NCBI GenBank assembly: GCA_041987205.1
Contig: JBHIWX010000045.1
Span: forward strand, 1 to 32,443
Direction: 5' to 3'
Source: BOKV01 sp041987205
Lineage (GTDB): Bacteria > Pseudomonadota > Alphaproteobacteria > Rhizobiales > Rhizobiaceae
DNA length: 32,443 bases
Shown one piece after another: positions 17,600-25,919 of the stretch (within the stretch, counting starts at the first letter, position 1; every line of letters starts with the position of its first letter). The position numbers were made by a program, and so were the translations under genes. The notes beneath the pieces were generated by a model. The model was not told the DNA's origin. It did no database searches and saw nothing but the letters and a program-made list of their open reading frames with translations.

Positions 17600-20046
17600 T
17601 AGAAGTTGGTGCTGATACCGAAGCTGAACTCGCGCGTGCGGTCCCAGTCGGCCCGAAGGAACGGAACGGCGTAATCGAAACGCAACGGACCGAAGGGCGA
17701 AGCCCAGATGATCGAGCCGCCAGCCGACGCCCTAAGGGAGTTGTCGTCGATCCGTTCGGCGCTTGCCGTCGGATTGTTGGCGAGGATCACGCCACGGCTT
17801 GACGAGTCGACACCCCACAGCTGTCCGACGTCGACGAACAGACCGCCGCGAATGCCCATGGAGTCAGGCAGGTAAGGCATCGGGAACGTAACTTCCGCGG
17901 TGGCGTTCCAGTAATACATGCCGCCCAGCGCGTCGCCCGTCACAGGATCGCGGGGACCGAAGCCGTAGCTTTCGAAACCACGGATATTACGGCTGCCCTG
18001 GAAGAAATTGTCCTGCGCACGATAGCCATCCGAATTGCCATACCGGATGTTCGCACCGCCACGTGCCCGAAGCATGGCGACGAGGTCGGCGTCTTCCGAC
18101 AAGGTCGCGAAACCGACGGCGCTACCCTCGGTGCGCACATACTGGGCATCGCCACCAGCACCATAGAAGTCCTGGCGCAGGCTCAAGCGGATGCCTTCAC
18201 GAGGATCGCGGGGGACATCGAGATCGTTGTAGACGATCTGATAGCCAAAGCCGGATTTCGTCCAGGAAGTCGGTGCGAATGGAGGTGCCAACGCGGCCGA
18301 CAGTTCGTTTGGTGCATCGCCCTGCGTACCGCCCGGATCAAGGCGACTTCCGGAGATGTCCGTGTCCTCGGTGACAAAGGTATAGAACATGTCCGTGGAC
18401 AGCTTGTCCGAGATTGGCAGGCCAACACGCAACAGGGCGCTGGTCGAATCGACGCCATACTCGCGATTGTTGTTGGCATCGCTGGTGGTCGAGGCAAGAT
18501 CGAAACCGGCGGAGATGCGATAGCCGAGGAAATAGGGCTCGGTGAAGCTCAGCTTGTATTCGCGGTTGTCGGTGCCGAAGCCGGCCGAGACCTTGAGATA
18601 CTGTCCGCGTCCCAGGAAGTTCTTTTCCTCGAACGAGATTTCACCCAGCGGACCGGAAGCGGTCGAATAGCCGCCGCCAATGGCGAACTCGCCGGTCGCC
18701 TTGTCGACGACACGTACGATGACAACAACCCGGTCGGCGGAGTCGCCCTGTCTGGTGGTGATATCGACACGCTCGAAATAGCCCGTTGCTTCCAGCCTGC
18801 GCTTGGCCTTCTGCAGCAGGACCTGGTTGAGCGCGTCACCCTCGGAAATGTCGAACTCGCGCCGGACCACGTGATCACGGGTACGGTTGTTGCCGACGAT
18901 GTTGATCTGCTGGATGTAGACGCGCGGGCCCTGGTCGATCTGGTAGGTCACGTCGATCAGGCCGGTATTGAAGTCGCGGTTGCCGCGCGGCGTGACCTGA
19001 ACGAAGGCATAGCCGCGCTCGGCCACCGCCTCGGTCAGCGCGATGACGGAATCCTCGACATGCTTGGCGCTGTAATGCTTGCCCGGAACCGTCTCGATCA
19101 GCGGATACAGCGCCTCGGAGTCGATCTCCGCGATGGCGTTGTCGATCGAGATGTTGCCGAAGGTATAGCGCTGCCCTTCATCGATGGAGAAGGTGATCAT
19201 GTAGATGTTGGCAACCGGATCGAAATTCACATCCGACGAAAGGATCTGAAAATCCGCGTAGCCATTGTTGTAGTAGAACAGCCGCAGACGCTCCTCGTCG
19301 GCGCGCAGCCGGTCCGGATCGTAGATGTCGTCGGATTTGAGCCAGCTGAAGATATGGGTCTGCTTGGTCTCCAGCACCTCGCGCAGCCGGCGCTGGCCGA
19401 AGGCCTGGTTGCCGATGAAGCTGATCGCGCGGATCTTGGTCTTGTCACCCTCGTTGATGCGATAGACGACGTTCACGCGGTTGTTGGCAAGCGGAACGAC
19501 CTCATAAGTGACGGTGGCGTCCTTGCGTCCGACGCGGGCATAGGCCTCCAGGATACGGTCAACATCCGACGAAACCCTCTCCTCGGAGAAGGTCGAGCGT
19601 GCGCCGGTCTGCACGATCGAACTCAGCGCCTCGTCCTTCAGGCGCTTGTTGCCCTCGAAGAAGACCTGGTTGACGATGCCGCTCTCGTCGACCTCGACGA
19701 TCAGCGTGTTGCCCGACTGGTAGATGGAGACATCGGTGAACAGGCCGGTCGAGTAAAGCGACTTGACCGAGTCGTCGATGTCGACGCCGGAAAACCGTTT
19801 GCCGGGGCTGATCGTGAGATAGGAAGCGATCGTGTCGGCATCCATGCGCGAATTACCGCGCACGTCGATCCGGCTGACCACCGCAGCGGCCGCCTGCTCA
19901 ACACCAATCGTTGCGACGAGGACAACCGTCGATACCGGCAGGACTGCCAGATATGCCGCGGCGGCAACCGCCCTCAAAACTCTAACCATAGGAACCATGC
20001 GTATCAGCGTCTTTTTCGTGTGCCCGTTTGTGCCCGGTCGTGTCAT
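17599..20046 (-). CDS. bamA: BamA/Omp85 outer-membrane protein assembly factor
   Basis: Core of the BAM complex, which folds and inserts beta-barrel proteins into the outer membrane. The 815-residue product has a signal sequence ending near AAAAVVSRIDV (about residue 54) and several POTRA repeats in the periplasm, visible as GNSRMDADTI, GNKRLKDEAL, GNQAFGQRRL and GNNRTRDHVV. The 16-strand barrel runs from about 450 to the end. The conserved lid-loop motif appears as NIRGF (about 687), and the protein ends in Phe (STNF), the C-terminal beta-signal. The start is uncertain: ATG 20046 gives a long signal region, while ATGs at 19998 and 19989 would shorten it; none has a strong ribosome-binding site. 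It follows rseP after 322 bases, as in most alphaproteobacteria. Confidence 0.95.
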   Translation of the reverse strand: MTRPGTNGHTKKTLIRMVPMVRVLRAVAAAAYLAVLPVSTVVLVATIGVEQAAAAVVSRIDVRGNSRMDADTIASYLTISPGKRFSGVDIDDSVKSLYSTGLFTDVSIYQSGNTLIVEVDESGIVNQVFFEGNKRLKDEALSSIVQTGARSTFSEERVSSDVDRILEAYARVGRKDATVTYEVVPLANNRVNVVYRINEGDKTKIRAISFIGNQAFGQRRLREVLETKQTHIFSWLKSDDIYDPDRLRADEERLRLFYYNNGYADFQILSSDVNFDPVANIYMITFSIDEGQRYTFGNISIDNAIAEIDSEALYPLIETVPGKHYSAKHVEDSVIALTEAVAERGYAFVQVTPRGNRDFNTGLIDVTYQIDQGPRVYIQQINIVGNNRTRDHVVRREFDISEGDALNQVLLQKAKRRLEATGYFERVDITTRQGDSADRVVVIVRVVDKATGEFAIGGGYSTASGPLGEISFEEKNFLGRGQYLKVSAGFGTDNREYKLSFTEPYFLGYRISAGFDLASTTSDANNNREYGVDSTSALLRVGLPISDKLSTDMFYTFVTEDTDISGSRLDPGGTQGDAPNELSAALAPPFAPTSWTKSGFGYQIVYNDLDVPRDPREGIRLSLRQDFYGAGGDAQYVRTEGSAVGFATLSEDADLVAMLRARGGANIRYGNSDGYRAQDNFFQGSRNIRGFESYGFGPRDPVTGDALGGMYYWNATAEVTFPMPYLPDSMGIRGGLFVDVGQLWGVDSSSRGVILANNPTASAERIDDNSLRASAGGSIIWASPFGPLRFDYAVPFLRADWDRTREFSFGISTNF

Positions 20047-20368
20047 TCGGCGAATAACGTGTTTGCCACGCTTTTTATTCCGACCATTTGCCTGCCCCCT
20101 CGCCGTTTGTCAGTCGGCTCTACCCGTCAGCCTCTGTATCCGAATGGACCGAGGTGGACAACAGGCACAAACCAAACGCTCCGAAGCCAGAATCTGGCAC
20201 CGTTAACGAATCTTTTACAGGCTTTTGAGGCCCGCGCAACCATTGGTGAATAAACAATTTTATCATTGTCTCAACGTGTTGCAGATTGGCCATTGCATTT
20301 GCGGGGCATGGTTAACACCTCGTTTCCAGCGCGACCCTTTCGGATGGCGAAAACAGGGCATCGCGAGG
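20047..20368 (-). promoter_or_regulatory. AT-richer rseP-bamA intergenic region, candidate bamA promoter
   Basis: These 322 bases carry no gene I can support and are clearly richer in A/T than the neighbours around 20170-20320. On the minus strand TTGAGA (20269-20274) and TATTCA (20247-20252), 16 bases apart, could be a bamA promoter. Nearer bamA, TAAA-N7-TTAAC (20202-20217) matches the CtrA consensus TTAA-N7-TTAAC with one mismatch. A second TTAACCAT motif lies at 20308-20315. The region suggests that bamA and the lpx genes have their own promoter besides read-through from rseP. Confidence 0.4.
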
Positions 20369-21505
20369 CTAGAAAATCAGCTGCGTGATATCGTTCCAGG
20401 TCGCGAAAACCATCAGCATCATCACGATGGTGAATCCTATGCGGAAGCCGATTTCCTGGGAGCGCTCGCTCAGCGGGCGCCCGCGCAACGCCTCGATGGC
20501 ATAGAAGACGAGATGGCCGCCATCGAGCAGCGGTATGGGGAACAGGTTCAGCAGGCCGATGGATACCGAAAGAAAGGCCGCCAGATTGATCAGCGCGGCC
20601 GGGCCGAGCGTTGCAACATCGCCCGAAACCTTGGCGATGCGGATCGGACCGCCGAGCTGGTCGGCGGACTGACGCCCGGTGATGATGTCGCCGAGATAGC
20701 CAAAGGTCTGCGTGACGATGAACCAGGTCTCCTTGACCGCCTCCACCACCGCCTCGCCCGGACCGGAGCGCACGACGCGCAGATTGGCCTCTTCGGGATC
20801 GTTGGCCATGCCGACGAAGCCGATCTTGTGGGTGTTGCCGAAGCGATCGGTGCGCTCCATCATGCGCGGCGTAATCGGCAGTGTGAGGTTCTCGCCATCC
20901 CGCCTGACGACGAAGACGAGTTCGCGCTCCGCGCTGCTGGCGACGACCCTAGGAATGTCGGTGAAGGAGCTGATCGGCGATCCGTCGATGCTGATCACGA
21001 GGTCGCCGGCCAGAAAGCCCGCTTCCTGTGCCGCGCTGTCTTCCTGCACGCTTGTGATCACCGGATCGGTTTCGACGCGACCGATCGCCATGAAGCTGCC
21101 GGCGAAGATGACGATGGCGAGAATGAAATTGGCGATCGGACCGGCGGCAACGACCGCGGCGCGGCGGCCGACCGATTTGTGGACGAAACTGACGGCCTTT
21201 TCGGCCTCGTTCATCGCCTCGGCCTTGGCCATGTCGGGCGCGGAAGCCTCGTTGATGTCGCCGAAGAACTTGACATAGCCGCCGAGCGGAATGGCGGAGA
21301 CGCGCCAGCGCGTGCCCTGGCGGTCGTTGAAGCCCCACAGCTCCGGGCCGAAACCGATCGAGAAGGCCTCGACCTTCACGCCGTTCCAGCGGGCCACGAG
21401 AAAATGGCCAAGCTCATGAAAAAACACGACAATCGTGAGGACGATCAGGAACGGAACGAGGTAGTAGAACACCCCGTTGCTCAGCAGATTCGTAAAGAAT
21501 TCCAT
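20369..21505 (-). CDS. rseP: RseP/MmpA site-2 intramembrane zinc metalloprotease
   Basis: Inner-membrane protease that cuts transmembrane segments of regulatory proteins such as anti-sigma factors; MmpA is the Caulobacter relative. The 378-residue protein starts with a hydrophobic helix carrying the zinc motif HELGH (His30, Glu31, His34). One PDZ domain is recognisable (about 130-215, VQEDSAAQEAGFLAGDLV). The third metal ligand is in LFPIPLLDGGH near residue 330, and a last helix ends the protein. E. coli RseP is longer, with two PDZ domains. The ATG at 21505 follows a G-rich stretch (GGGACGGGA). cdsA ends 74 bases upstream with no dxr between. Confidence 0.95.
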   Translation of the reverse strand: MEFFTNLLSNGVFYYLVPFLIVLTIVVFFHELGHFLVARWNGVKVEAFSIGFGPELWGFNDRQGTRWRVSAIPLGGYVKFFGDINEASAPDMAKAEAMNEAEKAVSFVHKSVGRRAAVVAAGPIANFILAIVIFAGSFMAIGRVETDPVITSVQEDSAAQEAGFLAGDLVISIDGSPISSFTDIPRVVASSAERELVFVVRRDGENLTLPITPRMMERTDRFGNTHKIGFVGMANDPEEANLRVVRSGPGEAVVEAVKETWFIVTQTFGYLGDIITGRQSADQLGGPIRIAKVSGDVATLGPAALINLAAFLSVSIGLLNLFPIPLLDGGHLVFYAIEALRGRPLSERSQEIGFRIGFTIVMMLMVFATWNDITQLIF

Positions 21506-21579
21506 GTCGTTCCCGTCCCGTTTCGCCGCCTCGACCTGCCCTCAGGCCCGTCCCGTCCGGCGTCCTTTTCACTGCCTTA

Positions 21580-22449
21580 TCATGGCAGGATGAAGGCGGC
21601 AAAGAGACCTTTCGCCGGGGCGCCGGGCGTCAGCCATTCGCCAGTTGCAAGGCTGCCCGCGATCCAGGCCGCAACCGAGGCCGTGATAAGCCCGTCAATG
21701 CGGTCGAACATGCCGCCATGCCCCGGAATGAGCGTGCCGGAATCTTTCACCTCGAAGCGGCGCTTTATCCAGGACTCAATCAGGTCCCCGATCTGCGAAA
21801 CGATGCTGAGCAGAATGCAGAGCACGGCGGCAGCCATGCCCGGTGAATAGCCCGCCAGATACAGGATAATGAAACCGGCGATCAGCGCACCGGCAATGCC
21901 GCCGAAAAACCCCGACCACGTCTTCTTGGGCGAGATGGCCGGCGCGAGTTTTGGTCCGCCGATCGTCCGGCCGGCGAAATAGGCCGCCGTGTCCGTGCCC
22001 CAGACGCAGGCGAAAAGCAGGAATACCGCGTGCAAGCCGACCGGCTCGTCGCCGCGCAGCATAACAAGCGCCAGAAACGCCAGCGCGGTATAGGCAAGTC
22101 CGGCAGCGCCCCAGATTCGGCGAGATTCAAACAGCTCCAACAGCAGCACTACGCTCACGGCGCCGGCAAGCACCAGAAGTGCGCCATTGCCTTCACCGTA
22201 GACGAACCCGCTTGCCACGACGATTGCAAAGCCGGCAAAAACGGCCGAGCCCAGGCTATCGGGGAAGGATTTGCGCACGATCTTCAGGAACTCGTAGAGG
22301 ACGATGGCGCTGACCAGCGCACAGAACACGACGAAGGCCGCACCGCCCAGCCAGGTGACACCCAGCACGACCGCGATCAGCACCAGTGCCGAGATGACGC
22401 GCAGGGTCAGTTCGGAGGGAGGCTTGCCGGCCGGGCGCTGTTCACTCAA
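21580..22449 (-). CDS. cdsA: Phosphatidate cytidylyltransferase (CDP-diacylglycerol synthase)
   Basis: Makes CDP-diacylglycerol from phosphatidic acid and CTP, the branch point to all membrane phospholipids. The 289-residue product has about eight hydrophobic segments and, near its C-terminus, the full family signature: KRRFEVKDSG followed by IPGHGGMFDRIDG. No ATG or GTG fits near the expected N-terminus. The best start is a TTG at 22449 (protein MSEQRPAGKPPSELTLRV) that overlaps the uppS stop TGA by 4 bases (TTGA), implying coupled translation. The open frame continues further upstream inside uppS, but that part has no family character. It ends 74 bases before rseP. Confidence 0.93.
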   Translation of the reverse strand: MSEQRPAGKPPSELTLRVISALVLIAVVLGVTWLGGAAFVVFCALVSAIVLYEFLKIVRKSFPDSLGSAVFAGFAIVVASGFVYGEGNGALLVLAGAVSVVLLLELFESRRIWGAAGLAYTALAFLALVMLRGDEPVGLHAVFLLFACVWGTDTAAYFAGRTIGGPKLAPAISPKKTWSGFFGGIAGALIAGFIILYLAGYSPGMAAAVLCILLSIVSQIGDLIESWIKRRFEVKDSGTLIPGHGGMFDRIDGLITASVAAWIAGSLATGEWLTPGAPAKGLFAAFILP

Positions 22450-23195
22450 GAGCCGTGGCCCCGTGATTCCGCGTCCTCGTCGATGCCGCCGAAGCGCCGC
22501 TTGCGGCTGGAGAAACATTCGATGGCCGCAGCGAGATCTTTTTCGTCGAAATCCGGCCACAGCGTGTCGACGAATACCAGCTCGGCATAGGCGGCCTGCC
22601 ACAGCAGGAAGTTGGACAGCCGCTGCTCGCCGCTGGTCCGGATGATGAGATCGGGATCGGGAATGCCGTATGTGTCGAGTTGGGTCTCGAACGTCGCCGC
22701 GTCGATCGCGTCGGGCTCGAGTTCGCCCTTCGCCACCTGTTCGGCGAGGCGACGGACAGCGCCCACGATTTCGCCACGCGAACCGTAATTGAAGGCGATG
22801 ATCACGGTCTGGCCGGTGTTCTTCGCCGTCAGCCGCTCGGCCTCGACCAGCAGGGGCAGGATGTCGCCCGGCAGTCCTTCACGTTCGCCGATGACGCGGA
22901 CGCGAACATTGTTGTGATGCAGTTCGGCCAGATCGCGGCGGATGAAGGTCTTGAGCAGCGAAAACAGTTCGCCGATCTCGCCGCGCGGCCTGGACCAGTT
23001 CTCGGTCGAAAAAGAGTAGAGCGTCAGATAGTCGATGCCCATGTCGCGGGCGGCGCGGGCGACGCGGCGCACGGTCTCGACGCCCTGGCGATGGCCGCGT
23101 ACGCGCGGCAGGCCGCGCTTGACCGCCCATCGTCCGTTGCCATCCATGATGATGGCGACATGACGAGGTATTCTTGCCGTTCCTTCAGGCGTCAT
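22446..23195 (-). CDS. uppS: Undecaprenyl (polyprenyl) diphosphate synthase
   Basis: Cis-prenyltransferase that extends farnesyl-PP with isopentenyl-PP to the C55 lipid carrier for peptidoglycan and polysaccharides. The 249-residue length is normal. Visible motifs are IIMDGNGRWA with catalytic Asp18, GVETVRRVARAARDMGI, YSFSTENWSRP and the C-terminal RTSGEQRLSNFLLWQ with the pyrophosphate-binding Arg and Ser. It is followed by cdsA with overlapping stop and start and preceded by frr after 51 bases. The frr-uppS-cdsA order is conserved across proteobacteria. Confidence 0.97.
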   Translation of the reverse strand: MTPEGTARIPRHVAIIMDGNGRWAVKRGLPRVRGHRQGVETVRRVARAARDMGIDYLTLYSFSTENWSRPRGEIGELFSLLKTFIRRDLAELHHNNVRVRVIGEREGLPGDILPLLVEAERLTAKNTGQTVIIAFNYGSRGEIVGAVRRLAEQVAKGELEPDAIDAATFETQLDTYGIPDPDLIIRTSGEQRLSNFLLWQAAYAELVFVDTLWPDFDEKDLAAAIECFSSRKRRFGGIDEDAESRGHGS

Positions 23196-23213
23196 GGACG
23201 GTCTTTCGGGTTC

Positions 23214-23240
23214 GTCCCCTCCGGCACTTCGGATGGGGAC
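23214..23240 (-). other. Hairpin in the frr-uppS gap
   Basis: In the 51-base gap, GTCCCC (23214-23219) pairs with GGGGAC (23235-23240). After a one-base bulge TCCG pairs with CGGA, closing a 6-base loop. No T-run follows on the minus strand. It may protect or tune the mRNA between the two cistrons; no more can be said. Confidence 0.35.
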
Positions 23241-23246
23241 GGCAGG

Positions 23247-23810
23247 TCAAACCTGCATGATTTCTTCTTCCTTGTGCGTCAGGGTCGAATCGACCGTGCC
23301 GATATATTCGTCGGTCAGTTTCTGCACCTGGTCCGACATCGACCTGGCTTCGTCCTGCCCCATATCGCCGTCTTTTTCGGCTTTTTTCAGATCGTCCATG
23401 CCGTCACGGCGTACATGGCGGATCGCGACGCGCGCGTTCTCGGCATATTGATGGGCAATCTTTACCAGTTCCCTGCGCCGCTCCTCGTTGAGTTCGGGCA
23501 GCGGGATGCGCAGATTGGTGCCATCGACGATCGGGTTGAGGCCGAGGCCGGATTCGCGAATGGCCTTCTCGACCGCGCCGACCGTGCTCTTGTCCCAGAC
23601 CTGGACGGCGATCATTCGCGGCTCGGGCACGTTGACGGTACCGACCTGGTTGATCGGCATGGACTGGCCATAGGCCTCGACCATCACACTGTCGAGCACG
23701 CTCGCCGAGGCGCGGCCGGTCCGCAGGCCGGACAGGTCGTGCTTGAAGGACTGGATGGCCCCGTCCATGCGCTTCTTCAGATCCTTGAGATCAATACCGC
23801 TATCCGACAT
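23247..23810 (-). CDS. frr: Ribosome recycling factor
   Basis: Works with EF-G to split the post-termination ribosome. The 187-residue protein is full length (E. coli 185) with the typical pattern: MSDSGIDLKDLKKRMDGAI, LRTGRASASVLD, a beta domain with VWDKSTVGAVEKAIRESGLG and PLPELNEERRREL, then the long C-terminal helix ending EEEIMQV. The frame is open 18 codons further upstream, but the ATG at 23810 has a strong GAGGAGG site upstream and the standard start. It lies 74 bases after pyrH, the usual partner. That gap holds only a small CCGCC/GGCGG stem at 23864-23877. Confidence 0.97.
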   Translation of the reverse strand: MSDSGIDLKDLKKRMDGAIQSFKHDLSGLRTGRASASVLDSVMVEAYGQSMPINQVGTVNVPEPRMIAVQVWDKSTVGAVEKAIRESGLGLNPIVDGTNLRIPLPELNEERRRELVKIAHQYAENARVAIRHVRRDGMDDLKKAEKDGDMGQDEARSMSDQVQKLTDEYIGTVDSTLTHKEEEIMQV

Positions 23811-23884
23811 CTTCGGGTCCCCTCCTCGGCTTCTTGCGACGCGAGTTTCAAACTGTGGTTGCACCGCCCGCAGGCGGCCTTCGA

Positions 23885-24616
23885 TCAGGCGCTGACCGTA
23901 GTGCAGCGCCCTTCTCCTTGCAATATTCGAGCGAATTCGCCCTCTTCGTGGATCGAGAAAACGACCACGTCGATATCGGCGTCCCTCGCCAGGCTGACGG
24001 CTGCGGCATCCATGACCGCGAGCCCCTTTTCCAGCACTTCGCTGTGGGTGAGCCGGTCATAGCGCCTTGCATCGGTGCTGGTTCTCGGGTCGTCGGTGTA
24101 GATGCCGTCGACCTGCGTGCCCTTGAACAGGGCATCGCATTTCATCTCGCTGGCGCGCAGCGCCGCGGCGGTATCGGTGGTGAAGAACGGATTGCCCGTG
24201 CCGCCGGCGAAGACCACGACCTTGCCGTCGCCCAGATGTTCTTCCAGCCGGCGCTGCGAGAATGTCTCGGAAATCTGCGGCATGTTGAGCGCGTTGAGCA
24301 CGACGGACGGCACGCCCTCGGCCTCCAGCGCCATGCGCATGGCTAGCGCGTTCATGACCGTGGCGAGCATGCCCATGTGGTCGGCCATGACCCGGTCGGC
24401 ACCCTTGGCCGCCAGCGAGACGCCGCGAAAGATGTTGCCGCCGCCGATGACAACACCGACGACGACGCCAAGTTCCGTCGCCTTCCTGATGTCGCGGGCG
24501 ATCCGGGCGGTGACCTTGGGATCGATGCCGAAGCCGGATTCGGCCATCAGCGCCTCGCCCGAAACCTTCAGCAAGACGCGTTTGTAGACAGGTTGCCCGC
24601 CGCTGCCGTCACCCAT
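23885..24616 (-). CDS. pyrH: Uridylate kinase (UMP kinase)
   Basis: Phosphorylates UMP to UDP with ATP; bacterial PyrH is a hexameric amino-acid-kinase-fold enzyme feeding RNA, DNA and sugar-nucleotide synthesis. The 243-residue product shows the family stretches KRVLLKVSGEAL, VVIGGGNIFRG, ADHMGMLATVMNAL and FAGGTGNPFFTTDTAA, plus DGIYTDDP near the C-terminal third. The ATG at 24616 follows GGGAAG with 8 bases of spacing. It sits between tsf and frr as in most proteobacteria, but is cut off from tsf by a strong terminator, so it should have its own promoter. Confidence 0.97.
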   Translation of the reverse strand: MGDGSGGQPVYKRVLLKVSGEALMAESGFGIDPKVTARIARDIRKATELGVVVGVVIGGGNIFRGVSLAAKGADRVMADHMGMLATVMNALAMRMALEAEGVPSVVLNALNMPQISETFSQRRLEEHLGDGKVVVFAGGTGNPFFTTDTAAALRASEMKCDALFKGTQVDGIYTDDPRTSTDARRYDRLTHSEVLEKGLAVMDAAAVSLARDADIDVVVFSIHEEGEFARILQGEGRCTTVSA

Positions 24617-24780
24617 TCGTCAACTTCCCGTTTGAATCATCCGCCGCTAAACCGGCCTCTCGATACAACAGGGGCGCGGCATTGTCACGAAGCGTGCGGT
24701 GTACATTTCGCCGCGATTCACCGCCTGTCGCGACAGGGTTGACGAAGCGTTGCATCGATCCGTTCGCTTCACCCGCCAAC
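24617..24780 (-). promoter_or_regulatory. pyrH upstream region with candidate promoter and 14-base palindrome
   Basis: After the tsf terminator, a new promoter is needed for pyrH-frr-uppS-cdsA. On the minus strand GTGACA (24683-24688) with GTATCG (24661-24666) at 16 bases is a weak candidate ending about 45 bases before the ATG. Upstream of it, CCTGTCGCGACAGG at 24724-24737 is a perfect palindrome and may be an operator. Confidence 0.35.
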
Positions 24781-24813
24781 AAAAAACGCGCGCAGGCCGG
24801 GCTGCGCGCGTTT
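24781..24813 (-). terminator. Intrinsic terminator of the rpsB-tsf transcript
   Basis: A perfect 11-base stem (AACGCGCGCAG at 24785-24795 with CTGCGCGCGTT at 24802-24812; one further A-T pair is possible) encloses a 6-base loop. On the minus strand it runs into TTTTTT (24786-24781). It lies 71 bases after the tsf stop. A smaller hairpin (CTCCGG/CCGGAG, 24853-24868) stands between the stop and this terminator. Confidence 0.92.
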
Positions 24814-24884
24814 GTCTTGAATACCAGGCGATCCCTCAGGATCGATCAGGCACTCCGGCGAACCGGAGATAAGCGTTAGCCCGA

Positions 24885-25811
24885 TCAGTTGCCGCTCAGC
24901 GCAGCGACCTCGGCGGCGAAATCCTCGCTCTCGCCCTTGTCGACACCTTCGCCGAGCGCCATGCGAATGAAGCCCTTGAGCGCGATCGGCGCACCGACAT
25001 CCTTCTCGGCGTTCTTCAGCGCCTGCTCGACGGTGTTCTCGCCGTCGATGACGAAGGTCTGGGAGAGCAGAACGCTTTCCTCGTAGAATTTGCGCATGCG
25101 GCCTTCCACCATCTTGTCGATGATGTTTTCCGGCTTGCCGGACTCGCGTGCCTGTTCGGCGAAGACCGCGCGCTCGCGTTCGACCACGTCGGCCGGCATC
25201 TCGTCCTTGGTGGCGGCGAGCGGGTTGGTCGCGGCAACGTGCATGGCGACCTGACGGCCAATGGCGTTGAGCGCGTCCTTGTCGCCGGAAGATTCGAGCG
25301 CGACAAGCACGCCGATCTTGCCGAGGCCTTCACCGGTGGCGTTGTGGACATAGGTCGCGACCGCGCCCTCGCCCACTTCCAGAACCGCGGCACGGCGCAG
25401 GTTCATGTTTTCGCCGATGGTGGCGATGGCGTCGGTGAGCGAGTCGGCAACCGACTTGCTGCCGCCGGCCAGCGTGGCGCCGGCGACTGCGTCGGTCGCG
25501 CCATCAGTGCCGAGCGCAGTCTGCGCGATGGCGCGGACCATGTCCTGGAACTGGTCGTTACGCGCAACGAAGTCGGTCTCGGAATTGACCTCGACCACGG
25601 CGGCCTTGGCGCCATCGGCGGCGATGCCGATCAGGCCTTCGGCGGCAACACGGCCGGACTTCTTCTCGGCCTTGGCGATGCCCTTGGCGCGAAGCCAGTC
25701 CACCGCGGCCTCCATGTCCCCGTTGTTCTCGTTGAGCGCGTTCTTGCAGTCCATCATGCCTGCGCCGGTCTTCTCGCGCAGTTCCTTGACCATGGAAGCG
25801 GTAATCGTCAT
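24885..25811 (-). CDS. tsf: Translation elongation factor Ts
   Basis: Exchanges GDP for GTP on EF-Tu. The 308-residue protein starts MTITASMVKELREKTGAGMM (a UBA-like domain to about 50) and has the EF-Tu-contacting TDFV motif at 79-82 (NSETDFVARND). The two EF-Ts dimerisation-type domains follow, ending AAEVAALSGN. Length matches rhizobial EF-Ts (about 307). The frame is open 26 codons upstream, but the ATG at 25811 fits the family and has GAGAGG about 7 bases upstream. It follows rpsB after 108 bases and ends before a strong terminator, so rpsB-tsf is a two-gene operon. Confidence 0.97.
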   Translation of the reverse strand: MTITASMVKELREKTGAGMMDCKNALNENNGDMEAAVDWLRAKGIAKAEKKSGRVAAEGLIGIAADGAKAAVVEVNSETDFVARNDQFQDMVRAIAQTALGTDGATDAVAGATLAGGSKSVADSLTDAIATIGENMNLRRAAVLEVGEGAVATYVHNATGEGLGKIGVLVALESSGDKDALNAIGRQVAMHVAATNPLAATKDEMPADVVERERAVFAEQARESGKPENIIDKMVEGRMRKFYEESVLLSQTFVIDGENTVEQALKNAEKDVGAPIALKGFIRMALGEGVDKGESEDFAAEVAALSGN

Positions 25812-25900
25812 CTCAAAGCCTCTCGTCTTGTGCCGGGCATGTCCGCGCCGGCCTGTGCGGAGGAAAGCACTCTCCGCGTTGTGTAACACGATTATTGCCG

Positions 25901-25919
25901 TCCGGCCGAATTCGCCGGA
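25901..25919 (-). other. Hairpin between rpsB and tsf (possible attenuator)
   Basis: Immediately after the rpsB stop, TCCGGC pairs with GCCGGA around a 7-base loop (minus strand) and is followed by CGGCAATAATC, not a T-run. A partial terminator or processing site between rpsB and tsf is known in E. coli, so a similar role is plausible here but unproven. Confidence 0.35.

Noticed and set aside
18871..21850. Two long plus-strand open frames (18871-20253 and 20225-21850) opposite bamA and rseP.
   Set aside because: No recognisable domains; low-complexity Arg/Asp/Ala content mirrors the codon use of the true minus-strand genes.
23864..23877. Small CCGCC-CGCA-GGCGG stem between pyrH and frr as a terminator.
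   Set aside because: Only 5 pairs and no T-run, within a tightly conserved gene pair.
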